Shown piece by piece: positions 19,606-28,561 of a stretch of 64,000 bases of DNA (within the stretch, counting starts at the first letter, position 1; each line of letters starts with the position of its first letter). The translations under genes were made by a program, and so were the position numbers. Source of the stretch: Bacteroidales bacterium (GTDB lineage Bacteria > Bacteroidota > Bacteroidia > Bacteroidales > UBA10428); assembly GCA_016930375.1 (NCBI GenBank), contig JAFGGU010000035.1, positions 37,571-101,570 on the forward strand, in the 5' to 3' direction. Below the pieces are notes generated by a model, which made no database searches, was not told the DNA's origin, and saw only the letters and a list, made by a program, of their open reading frames with translations.

Positions 19606-20319
19606 ATGTATAAAATAGTAACACTCACTTTTTTATGTCTGGCTATCTTCAGAATCGGAATTGCGCAAACTACAGCCGGTGAGTTGCTGGAGTCGGGCAA
19701 GAAGAAACAGGCAAAAGGTGCCGCCGAATCTGCCATTAAAGATTATACAAAGGCCATTGAGCTGGATAAAAACCTCACGGATGCCTATTATTTCCGCGGC
19801 AATGCCTGGTTTGACCTGGAGGAATTCCAAAAAGCGGTTGACGATTATTCCAGCGCTATCGAATTGCAGCCCCAATACAAGGATGCTTTTTTCAATCGCG
19901 GAAATGCCTATTATGAGCTTGAGAAATATGTTATGGCCATTCAGGATTTCTCCAACTGCATTGCCCTGGATCCGGGATACGCCGATGACTGGTTCAGCCG
20001 TGGAAATGCTTTCTTCAAACTTGGCAGGTTTCAGGAAGCCCTGGATGATTTCAACAAGGGTATTACGTTGAATAACGCGAATGCCGATGCCTATTATGAC
20101 AGGGCCAATACACAGTATAGTCTCAGGAACTTTGAATCTGCGGTAGCCGACTATACCAAAGCCATTGAACTGCAGGAAGGTACTTTCGATTTTTATTTTA
20201 ACAGGGCGCTTGCCTATTTCTCCCTCAATATGGATGATAAAGCTTGTGAGGATCTTGCTAAAGCAGAGGAATTGGGTGATCCGGAGGCGAAGGAATACAT
20301 CCGGGAATTGTGCAAGTGA
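19606..20319 (+). CDS. secreted TPR protein
   Basis: A 237-residue protein with a signal peptide (ends near GIAQ, residue 21) and five to six classic TPR units spaced by 34 residues from about residue 30 to 215; a typical unit is AIELDKNLTDAYYFRGNAWF. No catalytic domain follows. It probably forms a small periplasmic scaffold. It may be co-transcribed with the Arg/Met-rich protein encoded just upstream. Two palindromic repeat copies follow the gene. Confidence 0.9.
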   Translation: MYKIVTLTFLCLAIFRIGIAQTTAGELLESGKKKQAKGAAESAIKDYTKAIELDKNLTDAYYFRGNAWFDLEEFQKAVDDYSSAIELQPQYKDAFFNRGNAYYELEKYVMAIQDFSNCIALDPGYADDWFSRGNAFFKLGRFQEALDDFNKGITLNNANADAYYDRANTQYSLRNFESAVADYTKAIELQEGTFDFYFNRALAYFSLNMDDKACEDLAKAEELGDPEAKEYIRELCK

Positions 20320-20378
20320 TTTATAAAACTGGTTATTCAACAATTGAACCTCAAGGTTCTAAGTATGAATTTTTCCAG

Positions 20379-20486
20379 AAACATCATTATGGCAACACAC
20401 TACATCCCTGTAGGGGATAAATTATTGTAGAAATATCATTAGCGCAACACACATAACATCCCTGTAGGGGATGAATTATTGTAGAA
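20379..20486. repeat. Two tandem copies of a ~54-bp palindromic repeat
   Basis: Copy A (20379-20432) and copy B (20433-20486) align over about 54 bp. Each contains the hairpin ATCCC-TGTA-GGGGAT followed by AATTATTGTAGAA. Copies differ at a few positions in the left part. It lies between the convergent TPR gene and the outer-membrane protein gene and resembles a dispersed REP-like intergenic element. Confidence 0.7.
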
Positions 20487-20513
20487 GATCACAGATCAAA
20501 TCCCCTGAAGTCC

Positions 20514-21470
20514 CTATTTCTTTCCAAACATTAAATTGTATGTCACCCCTATATCAAAGAAGAACTGTGCTTCATCCGATAAATAGTCCGGTTGTCCGAC
20601 GGGGATCATCAGGTACAGTCCCATATTAATCCCGAAATTACCGATCATGTAAAAAAACGGGAGATTTATACTGACTGAGGTGAGTTTAAAATCATCCTGC
20701 GCTTTGTCAATGAGGTAATCATCCAGGACCTCTTCTTTTGTCAATTCCGGATTTTTCAGTATTTCAGCAATTACATAACGCCGTATGGCAGGGTAGGACA
20801 GCAGATAAAGATATAAATAAGGTTCTTTTCTGAGTTCATCCAGGTAATAGAGATTAAGGTACTCGTAACTGCCAAAATTGGCATCCACACCCGGTTGGAT
20901 GCTCAATGTACCCTTAGAAGAAAGGAATCTGTCAAACTGAATATCATAATAATTGTGAATGGAAGTGTAAAAAGTATTTTTCTTGCCGAGATAAAATCCG
21001 GAGGAAACACCCAAATTCAAAAACCTGTAATTGTAATCCACATCCAGCCGGATATCATCCGAGAATATTGATTTTAAGGCATTGGAATTACTGCTGTGAA
21101 AAAAATGAGTATAGCTGGGATAAATGGTAAATCCATCCACAGGTTGTAGAGTATATCCTAACATGAGATCAAGCTCAGATGTGAAATGATCCAGGGAATC
21201 ATCGGAGTTACCCACGAAATAACCACCTGCGGAAATATCTACTCCCCATTTGCTAAAGAAAAAAAGGGAAGGGGAGAATGATGGTTGCCTGGTTTCAGGA
21301 TTGAAATTGCCCATTACATTTGTATTGGTCACATAATCAGCTGAAAACATCAGGGTGCTGTATTTCAGCGGGTCAGATGACTTTTCCTGCTTTTGCAGGT
21401 TGGCGATTTGCGCGGACCCTGATTCGCATAAAAAAATGATGGCTGTAATCATCAATAAGCTGTATCGCAT
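20514..21470 (-). CDS. outer-membrane beta-barrel protein, family not recognised
   Basis: The start at 21470 gives a clean signal peptide (MRYSLLMITAIIFLCESGSAQ); an ATG 18 bp upstream is also possible. The 318-residue product has alternating strands along its length and ends in an aromatic-rich strand (FFDIGVTYNLMFGKK), as outer-membrane barrels do. A more soluble segment near residues 210-260 (ELTKEEVLDDYLIDKAQDDF) may be a periplasmic or surface loop. I do not recognise a family. It is divergent from the B12 receptor gene. Confidence 0.75.
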   Translation of the reverse strand: MRYSLLMITAIIFLCESGSAQIANLQKQEKSSDPLKYSTLMFSADYVTNTNVMGNFNPETRQPSFSPSLFFFSKWGVDISAGGYFVGNSDDSLDHFTSELDLMLGYTLQPVDGFTIYPSYTHFFHSSNSNALKSIFSDDIRLDVDYNYRFLNLGVSSGFYLGKKNTFYTSIHNYYDIQFDRFLSSKGTLSIQPGVDANFGSYEYLNLYYLDELRKEPYLYLYLLSYPAIRRYVIAEILKNPELTKEEVLDDYLIDKAQDDFKLTSVSINLPFFYMIGNFGINMGLYLMIPVGQPDYLSDEAQFFFDIGVTYNLMFGKK

Positions 21471-21566
21471 ACCCGGATAAATGTTCATTAAGGGTCTAAA
21501 ATTAGTAATTTACGCTGACTTTGTCGTTGTTGAAAAATGGTTGACCAGTAAAGCAAAAGATTTTCC

Positions 21567-21574
21567 TATATTTG
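21567..21574 (+). promoter_or_regulatory. -7 promoter element of the B12 uptake genes
   Basis: TATATTTG matches the Bacteroidota -7 consensus TAnnTTTG. It ends right where the cobalamin riboswitch should begin, so transcription would start at the 5' end of the aptamer. The -33 side is weak: GTTGACC lies about 23 nt upstream. Confidence 0.5.
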
Positions 21575-21785
21575 TCAGGATTATGGTTCCGGTCAGGAAA
21601 TTCCTGTATCGGATAATAGGGAACCAGGTGCAAAACCTGGACAGTACCCGCTGCTGTAATCTCCTGATTTTTCCAGGCACAAAACCTGCCACTGTTCTGC
21701 CGGTCACTATTGCTCTGATAGCGCCGGAGGATGGGAAGGCAGCCTGGAAATGGAGAGAGTCAGAAGACCTGCCATGATCAGTAGT
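21575..21785 (+). ncRNA. Cobalamin riboswitch (RF00174 type)
   Basis: The leader has the class hallmarks in order. GGTTCC (21585-21590) pairs with GGAACC within AATAGGGAACCAGGTG (about 21615-21630). The core continues as CCTGG, then CAGTACCCGCTGCTGTAA, a CCACTG segment near 21689, and the B12 box AGTCAGAAGACCTGCC at 21758-21773, one base from the textbook AG[CT]CAGGAGACCTGCC. It ends about 25 nt upstream of the receptor's start codon, which suits translational control by occlusion of the ribosome site, as in other btuB leaders. Confidence 0.95.
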
Positions 21786-21810
21786 GTTCGGGAACAAACC
21801 AAAATTAATC

Positions 21811-23763
21811 ATGGACAGATTTTATCCTTTCTTTCTTCTTACATTACTGCCTTTCCTGATACCTTTACCTGTCTTTTCCCAGGAATTGCCCGTTAAGCAG
21901 ATTCCGGAGGTCACCGTTGTAAAAGGCAATCAGAAGTTCTTTTCCGATGATCAGACCATTTATAAAGTTGATCTTGAACTCATTCGTTTGGACAGGCATC
22001 AGAACCTGGGTTATTTTCTTGAAAAACAAACTCCTGCACTGGTTAGATCCTACGGAAGCGCTGGTTCACTGGTATCGGTTTCACTCCATGGTGCCGGAAG
22101 CAACCACACTCAGGTCAACTGGAACGGTTTTCCTTTAAACTCTCCGACTACAGGTCAGGCAGATCTCGCGCTAATCCCTGCGGGTTTTATGCAGACCGTG
22201 GAGCTGATGAACGGTTCATCAGGAGCATTGTTTGGAAGCGGTACTTTTGGCGGTTCAATCAATTTATCCAACGAGCCCGACTGGAATAACAGGTTTGCCG
22301 CTCACTATTCCTTTGATGCCGGCAGTTTCGGGTCAAACGGCCATATGCTGAGCGTTCGCACCGGTGGTGAAAAATTGCAGTTTCAGTTGTCGGCCATCAG
22401 CGCAAAAGCAGAAAATGATTTCACCTATCGGGATCGTTACCGTTACGGATCGCCTGAAGTCAAAACACAACACAATGCTTACCGTTCAGTAGGGCTGATC
22501 CATAACATTTACCTGAACCTGAATAAGGGTAGCTACCTGGAAGCCGGTATGTGGTATCAGCGGAAAATCCTTGAAATTCCTGCTCTTATGGGGTCCTATA
22601 AAGAGAGCAATGCCCGGCAAAAGGACAGTATTTTCAGATCTTACATGAGTTACCGGAAAATCACGGCAAAATCGGCACTGCTTGTCAGGTCAGCCTATTT
22701 CTCCGATTATTTAGGCTATACCGATAAAAATCTCACTACGGATACATCCTATTCAATTGATTCCAGGATTGCCACCACCCGATGGATGAATGAGGCGGAT
22801 TACAGGTATTACCTTTCATCGAAGCTGATTGTCGGGGGAGGCGCCATGTACAACAGGTTATCAGGCAATTCCGGCAATTACGGGGGCAGGATCACTGAAC
22901 ATGAATATGCCGTGTTTGGCAGTTTGAAAGTTAGCCTCTCTGATCTTATCATCAATGCAGGTGTGAGAAAGGAATTCTATGAAGGCCTGAATCCGGGTAT
23001 ACAATATTCCCTGGGTTTAAGATTCAGGCCCAATGAGCATTGGATTCTACGGTCAGGTTTCTCCAGCAAGTTCAGAAAACCGACTTTCAATGAAAAGTAC
23101 TGGAGACCGGGAGGAAATTCACTTTTGCGGCCTGAAAAGGGCAGGGGAGGCGAAATCACTGCTGAATGGTCCTCAAAAGGAGACCAGGAACGTTCGTTGT
23201 GGCTCGAAGCCCAGATTACCGGTTATTATCAATGGATTGACAACTGGATTCAATGGGTGATCCGTGATTCGCTCACTCCTGTTGAATACAAGAAGGTTCA
23301 TGCCCGTGGTATAGATACCCGGATGGAGTTGGGCTATCATTTAAATGAATTTGCAATTAAAGCATTTGTGAATTACGATTATAACCGCTCCGTGATCATC
23401 AGCACGTATGATAATAATCCGCTTTGCGAGGGAAATCAAATGACATACGTTCCTGTTCATACGGCAGGGGCTGGTCTTGAGGCAGTATATCATGGGTTTT
23501 TGCTGGGAATTTCCTCCTCTTATACCGGGTACCGGGAAACCGTTGAAACTGCAGATGAAACACTTCGCCTGCCGGGATTTTACCTGATGAACATGGTGAC
23601 AGGCATCCGCCGCGAAATTCTTGGCGCAGATCTGGCATTCTTCTTCCGCATTGACAACATAACAGACAGATCCTATGAGGTTATCCGGTCTTTCCCGCTT
23701 CCGGGCCGTAACTACCATTTCACGTTGACCATCGGATTACAAAAGATTACCTCTGACAATTAA
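21811..23763 (+). CDS. btuB: TonB-dependent vitamin B12 receptor, BtuB-like
   Basis: The ATG at 21811 is chosen; a GTG at 21784 would lie within the riboswitch. The 650-residue product has a signal peptide (to VFSQ), a TonB-box-like EVTVV, a plug domain (about 40-150, with LVSVSLHGAGSNHTQVNWNGFPLNSP) and a 22-strand-type barrel ending in an aromatic strand (GRNYHFTLTIGL). About 600-650 residues is the usual BtuB size. The cobalamin riboswitch in front and the BtuG-like gene behind identify the substrate as a corrinoid. Confidence 0.92.
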   Translation: MDRFYPFFLLTLLPFLIPLPVFSQELPVKQIPEVTVVKGNQKFFSDDQTIYKVDLELIRLDRHQNLGYFLEKQTPALVRSYGSAGSLVSVSLHGAGSNHTQVNWNGFPLNSPTTGQADLALIPAGFMQTVELMNGSSGALFGSGTFGGSINLSNEPDWNNRFAAHYSFDAGSFGSNGHMLSVRTGGEKLQFQLSAISAKAENDFTYRDRYRYGSPEVKTQHNAYRSVGLIHNIYLNLNKGSYLEAGMWYQRKILEIPALMGSYKESNARQKDSIFRSYMSYRKITAKSALLVRSAYFSDYLGYTDKNLTTDTSYSIDSRIATTRWMNEADYRYYLSSKLIVGGGAMYNRLSGNSGNYGGRITEHEYAVFGSLKVSLSDLIINAGVRKEFYEGLNPGIQYSLGLRFRPNEHWILRSGFSSKFRKPTFNEKYWRPGGNSLLRPEKGRGGEITAEWSSKGDQERSLWLEAQITGYYQWIDNWIQWVIRDSLTPVEYKKVHARGIDTRMELGYHLNEFAIKAFVNYDYNRSVIISTYDNNPLCEGNQMTYVPVHTAGAGLEAVYHGFLLGISSSYTGYRETVETADETLRLPGFYLMNMVTGIRREILGADLAFFFRIDNITDRSYEVIRSFPLPGRNYHFTLTIGLQKITSDN

Positions 23764-23781
23764 CCAATTATTTTTTTAATT

Positions 23782-24858
23782 ATGAAATATACTTACTGGC
23801 TATCTGGTGTGGCAGCTTTTGCCCTGTTTTTATCGGGATGTGAAAAAAATGATAATCCTCCCAAGGAAACCGATTATTCACAGGGCATTTACATTGTGAA
23901 TGAAGGATCATTCCAGTCGAACAATGGTTCAATAAGTTATTATGACCCCTTGGAAGGGTTGATTATCAATGGTATTTTTGAGGCAGCCAACGGACGGGCC
24001 CTGGGTGATGTAGTGCAGTCATTTGCCACGGTGGGTGATACTACCGGGTTTATTGTGGTGAATGGTTCCGCCAAACTTGAGGTAATTGACCTCAGAACTT
24101 TTAAAAGCATTGTTGAGCCCATTCCGGTGGATTATCCACGGTATTTCTTACCCGTCGAATCCGATCGAGGTTACCTGACCGGTGGTAGTCTCGGAGGCTA
24201 TATTTATCATATTGATCTGAAGACCTTTGAAATCAAGGATAGCATTGAAGTAGGAAAGGGACCTGAAAATATGGCGCAATTGTATGATATGGTTTTTGTG
24301 GCAAATAGTGGTGGCTGGGACATTGATTCAACAATTCATAAAATACACACATTGGAGGATAGGATAACAGATACGCTCTATGTCGGGAAAGCACCGGTTG
24401 ATTTGGTGTTCGACGGATCCGAGAACCTGTGGGTTTATTGCAAGGGTCAGGCTGTTTACAACTGGGATCCTCCCTATGAACTTATCTCAGAAACCGACGC
24501 CCTGATGCAAAAGATTGATATCTGGCATGGTAATGTTATCTGGGAAAGTGCTGTAGGGAAAGCGGGCGATTATACGGCCACTCCGCCCCGGATTGCCGCA
24601 TCAGCAGATGGCGAAAGCATTTACTACCTGAGACCCGATGGCGTATATAAAATGGATGCCGCTAATCCTGCAGTCCCTGACACTCCTATAATTACCGGTA
24701 GTTTTTATGGAATGGATGTGAATCCCGACGACGGAAACATTTATGTCTTCGAGGCCAGTTTTACCGGCAATGGTACCATGAAGATCTTTAATGAATCCGG
24801 AACTCTCCTGTCGGAAGGCACCGTGGGTATTGCACCCAACGGGGCCGTTTTTCATTAA
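23782..24858 (+). CDS. surface lipoprotein with YncE-like propeller, BtuG-like
   Basis: A 358-residue lipoprotein (lipobox LSGC, Cys20). The mature part shows repeated four-stranded blade patterns, with segments such as GYIYHIDLKTFEIKDSIEVG and APVDLVFDGSENLWVYCKG, as in YncE/DUF5074-type beta-propellers. In Bacteroides, BtuG is a surface beta-propeller lipoprotein that binds B12 very tightly and passes it to BtuB. The gene lies 18 bp after btuB under the same riboswitch, which makes a BtuG role likely. The assignment rests on context and fold pattern, not on recognised binding residues. Confidence 0.8.
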   Translation: MKYTYWLSGVAAFALFLSGCEKNDNPPKETDYSQGIYIVNEGSFQSNNGSISYYDPLEGLIINGIFEAANGRALGDVVQSFATVGDTTGFIVVNGSAKLEVIDLRTFKSIVEPIPVDYPRYFLPVESDRGYLTGGSLGGYIYHIDLKTFEIKDSIEVGKGPENMAQLYDMVFVANSGGWDIDSTIHKIHTLEDRITDTLYVGKAPVDLVFDGSENLWVYCKGQAVYNWDPPYELISETDALMQKIDIWHGNVIWESAVGKAGDYTATPPRIAASADGESIYYLRPDGVYKMDAANPAVPDTPIITGSFYGMDVNPDDGNIYVFEASFTGNGTMKIFNESGTLLSEGTVGIAPNGAVFH

Positions 24859-26177
24859 ACCGCAGGCAGTTCCCAGGGACTTCTGTACTTTGCCTTCAGG
24901 TATTCATTGGCCTCAGGGTCATTCGTAAACAGGGAGGCATTACTGTCCCAGTACAATCTTCTGCCGGTCTTGTAGGCGATGTTTCCCAGATTCGCTACCC
25001 TGGCAATATTGGCACCAATTTCAATGCCTGCATTGGGCGTAACGTTTCTGTCCCTGATGCAGGCAATGAAGTTCTGCATGTGGTTTTCCAGTCCTTTTCC
25101 TACTCCCTTTCTGAGTTCCACACGCTCCATTTTGGCTTTTCCGTTTTCCTGCTCGGGGATGACTTCCCAGCCTTCCCTGTCAACGACAAGGGTACCCAGG
25201 TTGCCCACAAATCCCACGCCATGAGAACGTCCGTAATATCCTCCGTCAATACCCGTAGCATGGTCCCACAACAGGGTGAATCCGTCAAACTCAAACAAGG
25301 CCTGCAAAGTATCCGGAGTTTCACAGGCATCCCCGGGATAAGCATATTTGCCTCCCATGGCCATAATTGATTTGGGTTGACTGACTTTCATGCCAAAAAG
25401 GGCATAATCAAGTATATGCACTCCCCAGTCGGTCATCATGCCACCAGCATAATCCCAAAACCAGCGGAAAGTGAAATGAAAGCGGTTGCGATTGAAGGGT
25501 CTTGCAGGAGCTGGTCCCAGCCAGAAATCATAATCAACGCCGGCAGGAACAGGTTCATCCGGCAGAACTGGCACTGATTTCATCCAGCCCTGGTAGGACC
25601 ATGCGCGAACAGTCCGGATCTTGCCCAGTTTTCCCGAGTGCACAAATGCAACAGCATCCTGCCAGTGATTATCGCTTCGCTGCCACTGTCCGATCTGGAC
25701 AACCCTGTCGTACTTTTTCACAGCTTTCTGCATGAGGTTGATCTCCTCGATGGTGTTGGAAAGAGGTTTTTCGCAATACACATCTTTCCCTGCCTGGCAG
25801 GCATAAATAAAAGGCAGACAATGCCAGTGGTCAGGCGTGCCGATAATCACAACATCGATATCCTTATCCTCAAGCAGCCTTCTGAAATCCTTGTAAACCC
25901 TTGGTTTCCTGCCTTGAATTTTCTCAACTTCGGCAGCCTGTCTGTTCAGAACATTTTCATCTATATCGCACAGTGCCGCGCATTCGGTATTGGGTTGCGC
26001 CAAAAAGGCTTTCAAATCGGCAAATCCCATACCGTTGATTCCAATGGCACCCACTGTCAGTTTATCATTGGCGCCAAGCACATTTCCAATCCTGGAGAAG
26101 GGCATGGCTGACAGTAATCCGGTTCCTGCCGCAAGTGTCAGGGAACCTGCAATAAATTTCCGGCGTGAAGTATACAT
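24855..26177 (-). CDS. Gfo/Idh/MocA-family oxidoreductase, exported
   Basis: A 440-residue protein. The N-terminus looks like a Tat signal (SRRKFIAGSLTLAAGTGLL), followed by a Rossmann domain (KLTVGAIGINGMGFADL) and the family motif EKPLSNTIEE with the conserved Lys near residue 138. The C-terminal half has the substrate-side beta-sheet (GGMMTDWGVHILDYALFGM). Such proteins use tightly bound NAD(P) on sugars or other polyols; the substrate here is unknown. It is convergent with the BtuG-like gene, and the two stop codons overlap. Confidence 0.92.
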   Translation of the reverse strand: MYTSRRKFIAGSLTLAAGTGLLSAMPFSRIGNVLGANDKLTVGAIGINGMGFADLKAFLAQPNTECAALCDIDENVLNRQAAEVEKIQGRKPRVYKDFRRLLEDKDIDVVIIGTPDHWHCLPFIYACQAGKDVYCEKPLSNTIEEINLMQKAVKKYDRVVQIGQWQRSDNHWQDAVAFVHSGKLGKIRTVRAWSYQGWMKSVPVLPDEPVPAGVDYDFWLGPAPARPFNRNRFHFTFRWFWDYAGGMMTDWGVHILDYALFGMKVSQPKSIMAMGGKYAYPGDACETPDTLQALFEFDGFTLLWDHATGIDGGYYGRSHGVGFVGNLGTLVVDREGWEVIPEQENGKAKMERVELRKGVGKGLENHMQNFIACIRDRNVTPNAGIEIGANIARVANLGNIAYKTGRRLYWDSNASLFTNDPEANEYLKAKYRSPWELPAV

Positions 26178-26292
26178 TTTATCAGGTTTATTATGTTAGT
26201 ATTCTGAATTCATTTTTTACGTTGGCGTTACCAATTTAGCTTATTTTATCTTAACAGTCGATGAATTTAAACAATTTCAATAATTTCACTGC

Positions 26293-28476
26293 ATGATTAA
26301 GAAGAATTCCCGGCAATTTTTCATGAACGGAGTGTTAATGTTTGCGGTGTGGCTGTTGTCCTGCCTTCCTTCTGATGCGCAACTCTCACGACCTGGTAAG
26401 CCCTATCCGATAGATTATCCCGGATCCCCTCCGTTAAAAGTATATGAACTGACGGTTTCAGAAACGCTGAAGGAAAAAGCGCTCAGAGGGGAACCCTCCA
26501 TGTTAAAGCCAGCCAGTTCGGGTATCCTGATCGATGTGGATTTTGATCCCGAAAACACTGGTTCATGGGATACCCTGGACGACGGATTAAAGATATGGCG
26601 AGCCGCCTTTTATGTAAAGGATGCCAACACCATGAACCTTGTTTTTGCGCCCTACCGCCTTGAGAAAGGTGTTAAAATCTTCCTGTACAATGTAAACCAG
26701 GAAACAGTGCAGGGGGCATTCACCGATTTAAATAACAAGCCATTCAATATACTGGCCGCAGCCTATGTGCCAGGAGATTTTCTGGTTGTGGAAATGCAGG
26801 TTCCGGGTTATACCGGTTCTTATGGTTCACTTGCCATTGATGGTGTAGGATGTGATTTTTATAAATCCGGTAGTGTCAGCCTTTTTAAAGATGGCTGGTT
26901 CGGAACATCCGGGATCTGCAACGTTGATATTAATTGCGTCAGTGACTCACTGTACCAGACCTTAAAGTATGCAGTTGTCAGGATAGTTTATGACGGCGGA
27001 GAGCGTTGCACGGGAACCCTGGTAAACAATACACTGAAAGATGGCGCAAACTACGTGATAACAGCCGGACACTGCATCAGTAACGAAGAAGATGCCAACG
27101 CGGCCTTGTTTTATTTTGATTATGAGAGTCCCTGGTGCGGAGGGCCCGACGGAAACACCTTAAAATCTGTTTCGGGAGCTACTCTGAGAGCCACCGGCGG
27201 CAACCTCGATTTTTCTCTGCTGGAATTGCTGGAGCCTGTTCCGTTTACCTACAAACCTTATTATGCAGGTTGGGATGTGTCGGGTTATCCGCCTGCATCG
27301 GGCGCCACCATTCATCATCCACTGGGCGATGTGAAGAAAATAAGCCGGGAAGCCCATCCTTTCATCGTTGCGAGTTTTGGACACGGATATGTGGATGATA
27401 ATCATTGGCTGGCAAGGCACTGGGAATCAGGAACAACGGAAGCCGGATCATCGGGCGCTGCTCTCTTTGACCAGAGTGGAAGAGTAGCAGGAACATTGAC
27501 GGGCGGGATGGCTGATTGCGCCAGTTCTGTCAATGACTACTTCCAGATGATCAGCCATGCCTGGAAAGATTATCCCGAGCCGGAAAGACAGCTTGCCTAC
27601 TGGCTCGACCCGGTCAATCAGCAGCCCGGTTACCTGGATGCGTATCATCCTTACAGTGATTTTTGGTCCACCGGGGATACACTGTCCAATATTGGATCCG
27701 GTGAACTTGTTGTAACCGAATCCGGAACTCTCTCCTGGGGAAGTTACTCGGGTCATAATTCTGATTTTCTTACCGGGTTTGCGGAGAAATTCGACAATAA
27801 TGCCGGCAAAAAGATGATGGGGCTTTTTTTGCAGGTCGCCAGTAATTCTATCGCCACGTCTGCATCAGGTATGGTAGTAAGTGTATGGGAAGGAGGGAAC
27901 GAGCCCGGGAACATCTTGTATGAAAAGGAGGTTTTGTTCGCTGACCTGGCCGAAGAAAATTTGAATTTCATTGAATTCGATTCAATCATTACGGTCGGTA
28001 AAGTTTTCTTTGCCGGCTATCAATTGCAGTATGGCACGCCACAGGACACATTCTCAACGTATATGGCGCAGAACCGTATTGAAAACCAGGTTAATACAGC
28101 TTACATCAGGAACGGATTCCAGTGGCAGTCTCTGAATGACTTTACAGGCGAAATGATCCATTCATCGTTTGCTGTCATGCCTGTCGTATTTGATTCTCTT
28201 CCCGATCCTGATGACTTTCCGTCTTTTGACGAGGATGTCATCGTTTATCCCAATCCGGTGAATACCTATATGTGGCTGGAATTTCGTGAAATATCTCCTT
28301 TGCCGGTTGAAGTCGGGCTGTATAATGCGCAGGGACAGGTTCTGCAGGAAATCCATTACGGACCTTATCAGCGATTGATTCGTCTGGAACCCGGGGATCT
28401 GAATACGGGCATCTATTTTGTGCGAATTAAACGAGGTAATCTGATCCGTAATTTGAAGATTACCAAAATGAAATAA
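26293..28476 (+). CDS. trypsin-like serine endopeptidase with T9SS type A sorting domain
   Basis: A 727-residue secreted protease. A signal peptide (to SDAQ) and an all-beta prodomain (about 40-200) precede a trypsin-fold domain whose triad is visible: His260 in TAGHC, Asp306 in GNLDFSLL, and Ser387 in AGSSGAAL. The layout resembles lysyl endopeptidases. A middle beta-domain (about 470-640) follows. The C-terminal 75 residues are a T9SS type A domain: VYPNPV start, GLYNAQGQV centre and GIYFVRIKRGN end. It is thus exported by the Por system and anchored to or released from the surface. No operon partner is apparent. Confidence 0.93.
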   Translation: MIKKNSRQFFMNGVLMFAVWLLSCLPSDAQLSRPGKPYPIDYPGSPPLKVYELTVSETLKEKALRGEPSMLKPASSGILIDVDFDPENTGSWDTLDDGLKIWRAAFYVKDANTMNLVFAPYRLEKGVKIFLYNVNQETVQGAFTDLNNKPFNILAAAYVPGDFLVVEMQVPGYTGSYGSLAIDGVGCDFYKSGSVSLFKDGWFGTSGICNVDINCVSDSLYQTLKYAVVRIVYDGGERCTGTLVNNTLKDGANYVITAGHCISNEEDANAALFYFDYESPWCGGPDGNTLKSVSGATLRATGGNLDFSLLELLEPVPFTYKPYYAGWDVSGYPPASGATIHHPLGDVKKISREAHPFIVASFGHGYVDDNHWLARHWESGTTEAGSSGAALFDQSGRVAGTLTGGMADCASSVNDYFQMISHAWKDYPEPERQLAYWLDPVNQQPGYLDAYHPYSDFWSTGDTLSNIGSGELVVTESGTLSWGSYSGHNSDFLTGFAEKFDNNAGKKMMGLFLQVASNSIATSASGMVVSVWEGGNEPGNILYEKEVLFADLAEENLNFIEFDSIITVGKVFFAGYQLQYGTPQDTFSTYMAQNRIENQVNTAYIRNGFQWQSLNDFTGEMIHSSFAVMPVVFDSLPDPDDFPSFDEDVIVYPNPVNTYMWLEFREISPLPVEVGLYNAQGQVLQEIHYGPYQRLIRLEPGDLNTGIYFVRIKRGNLIRNLKITKMK

Positions 28477-28561
28477 ACAGCACGGGATAGGTTTTTGAGC
28501 TCTAAAATGGTAACTTTTTGGCATAATCTCAGTATAGATGTATGAACTGAAATTGAAGACG

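Noticed and set aside
19633..20343. Minus-strand frame of 236 codons
   Set aside because: It is antisense over the whole TPR gene, which has clear repeats and a signal peptide; the minus frame shows no domain.
20340..20512. tRNA or small RNA gene between the convergent genes
   Set aside because: The paired segments are short 5-bp hairpins duplicated in tandem; no cloverleaf, CCA end or promoter is visible.
21784..21810. GTG start for the B12 receptor
   Set aside because: It lies in the riboswitch and expression platform; the ATG at 21811 begins the signal peptide directly.
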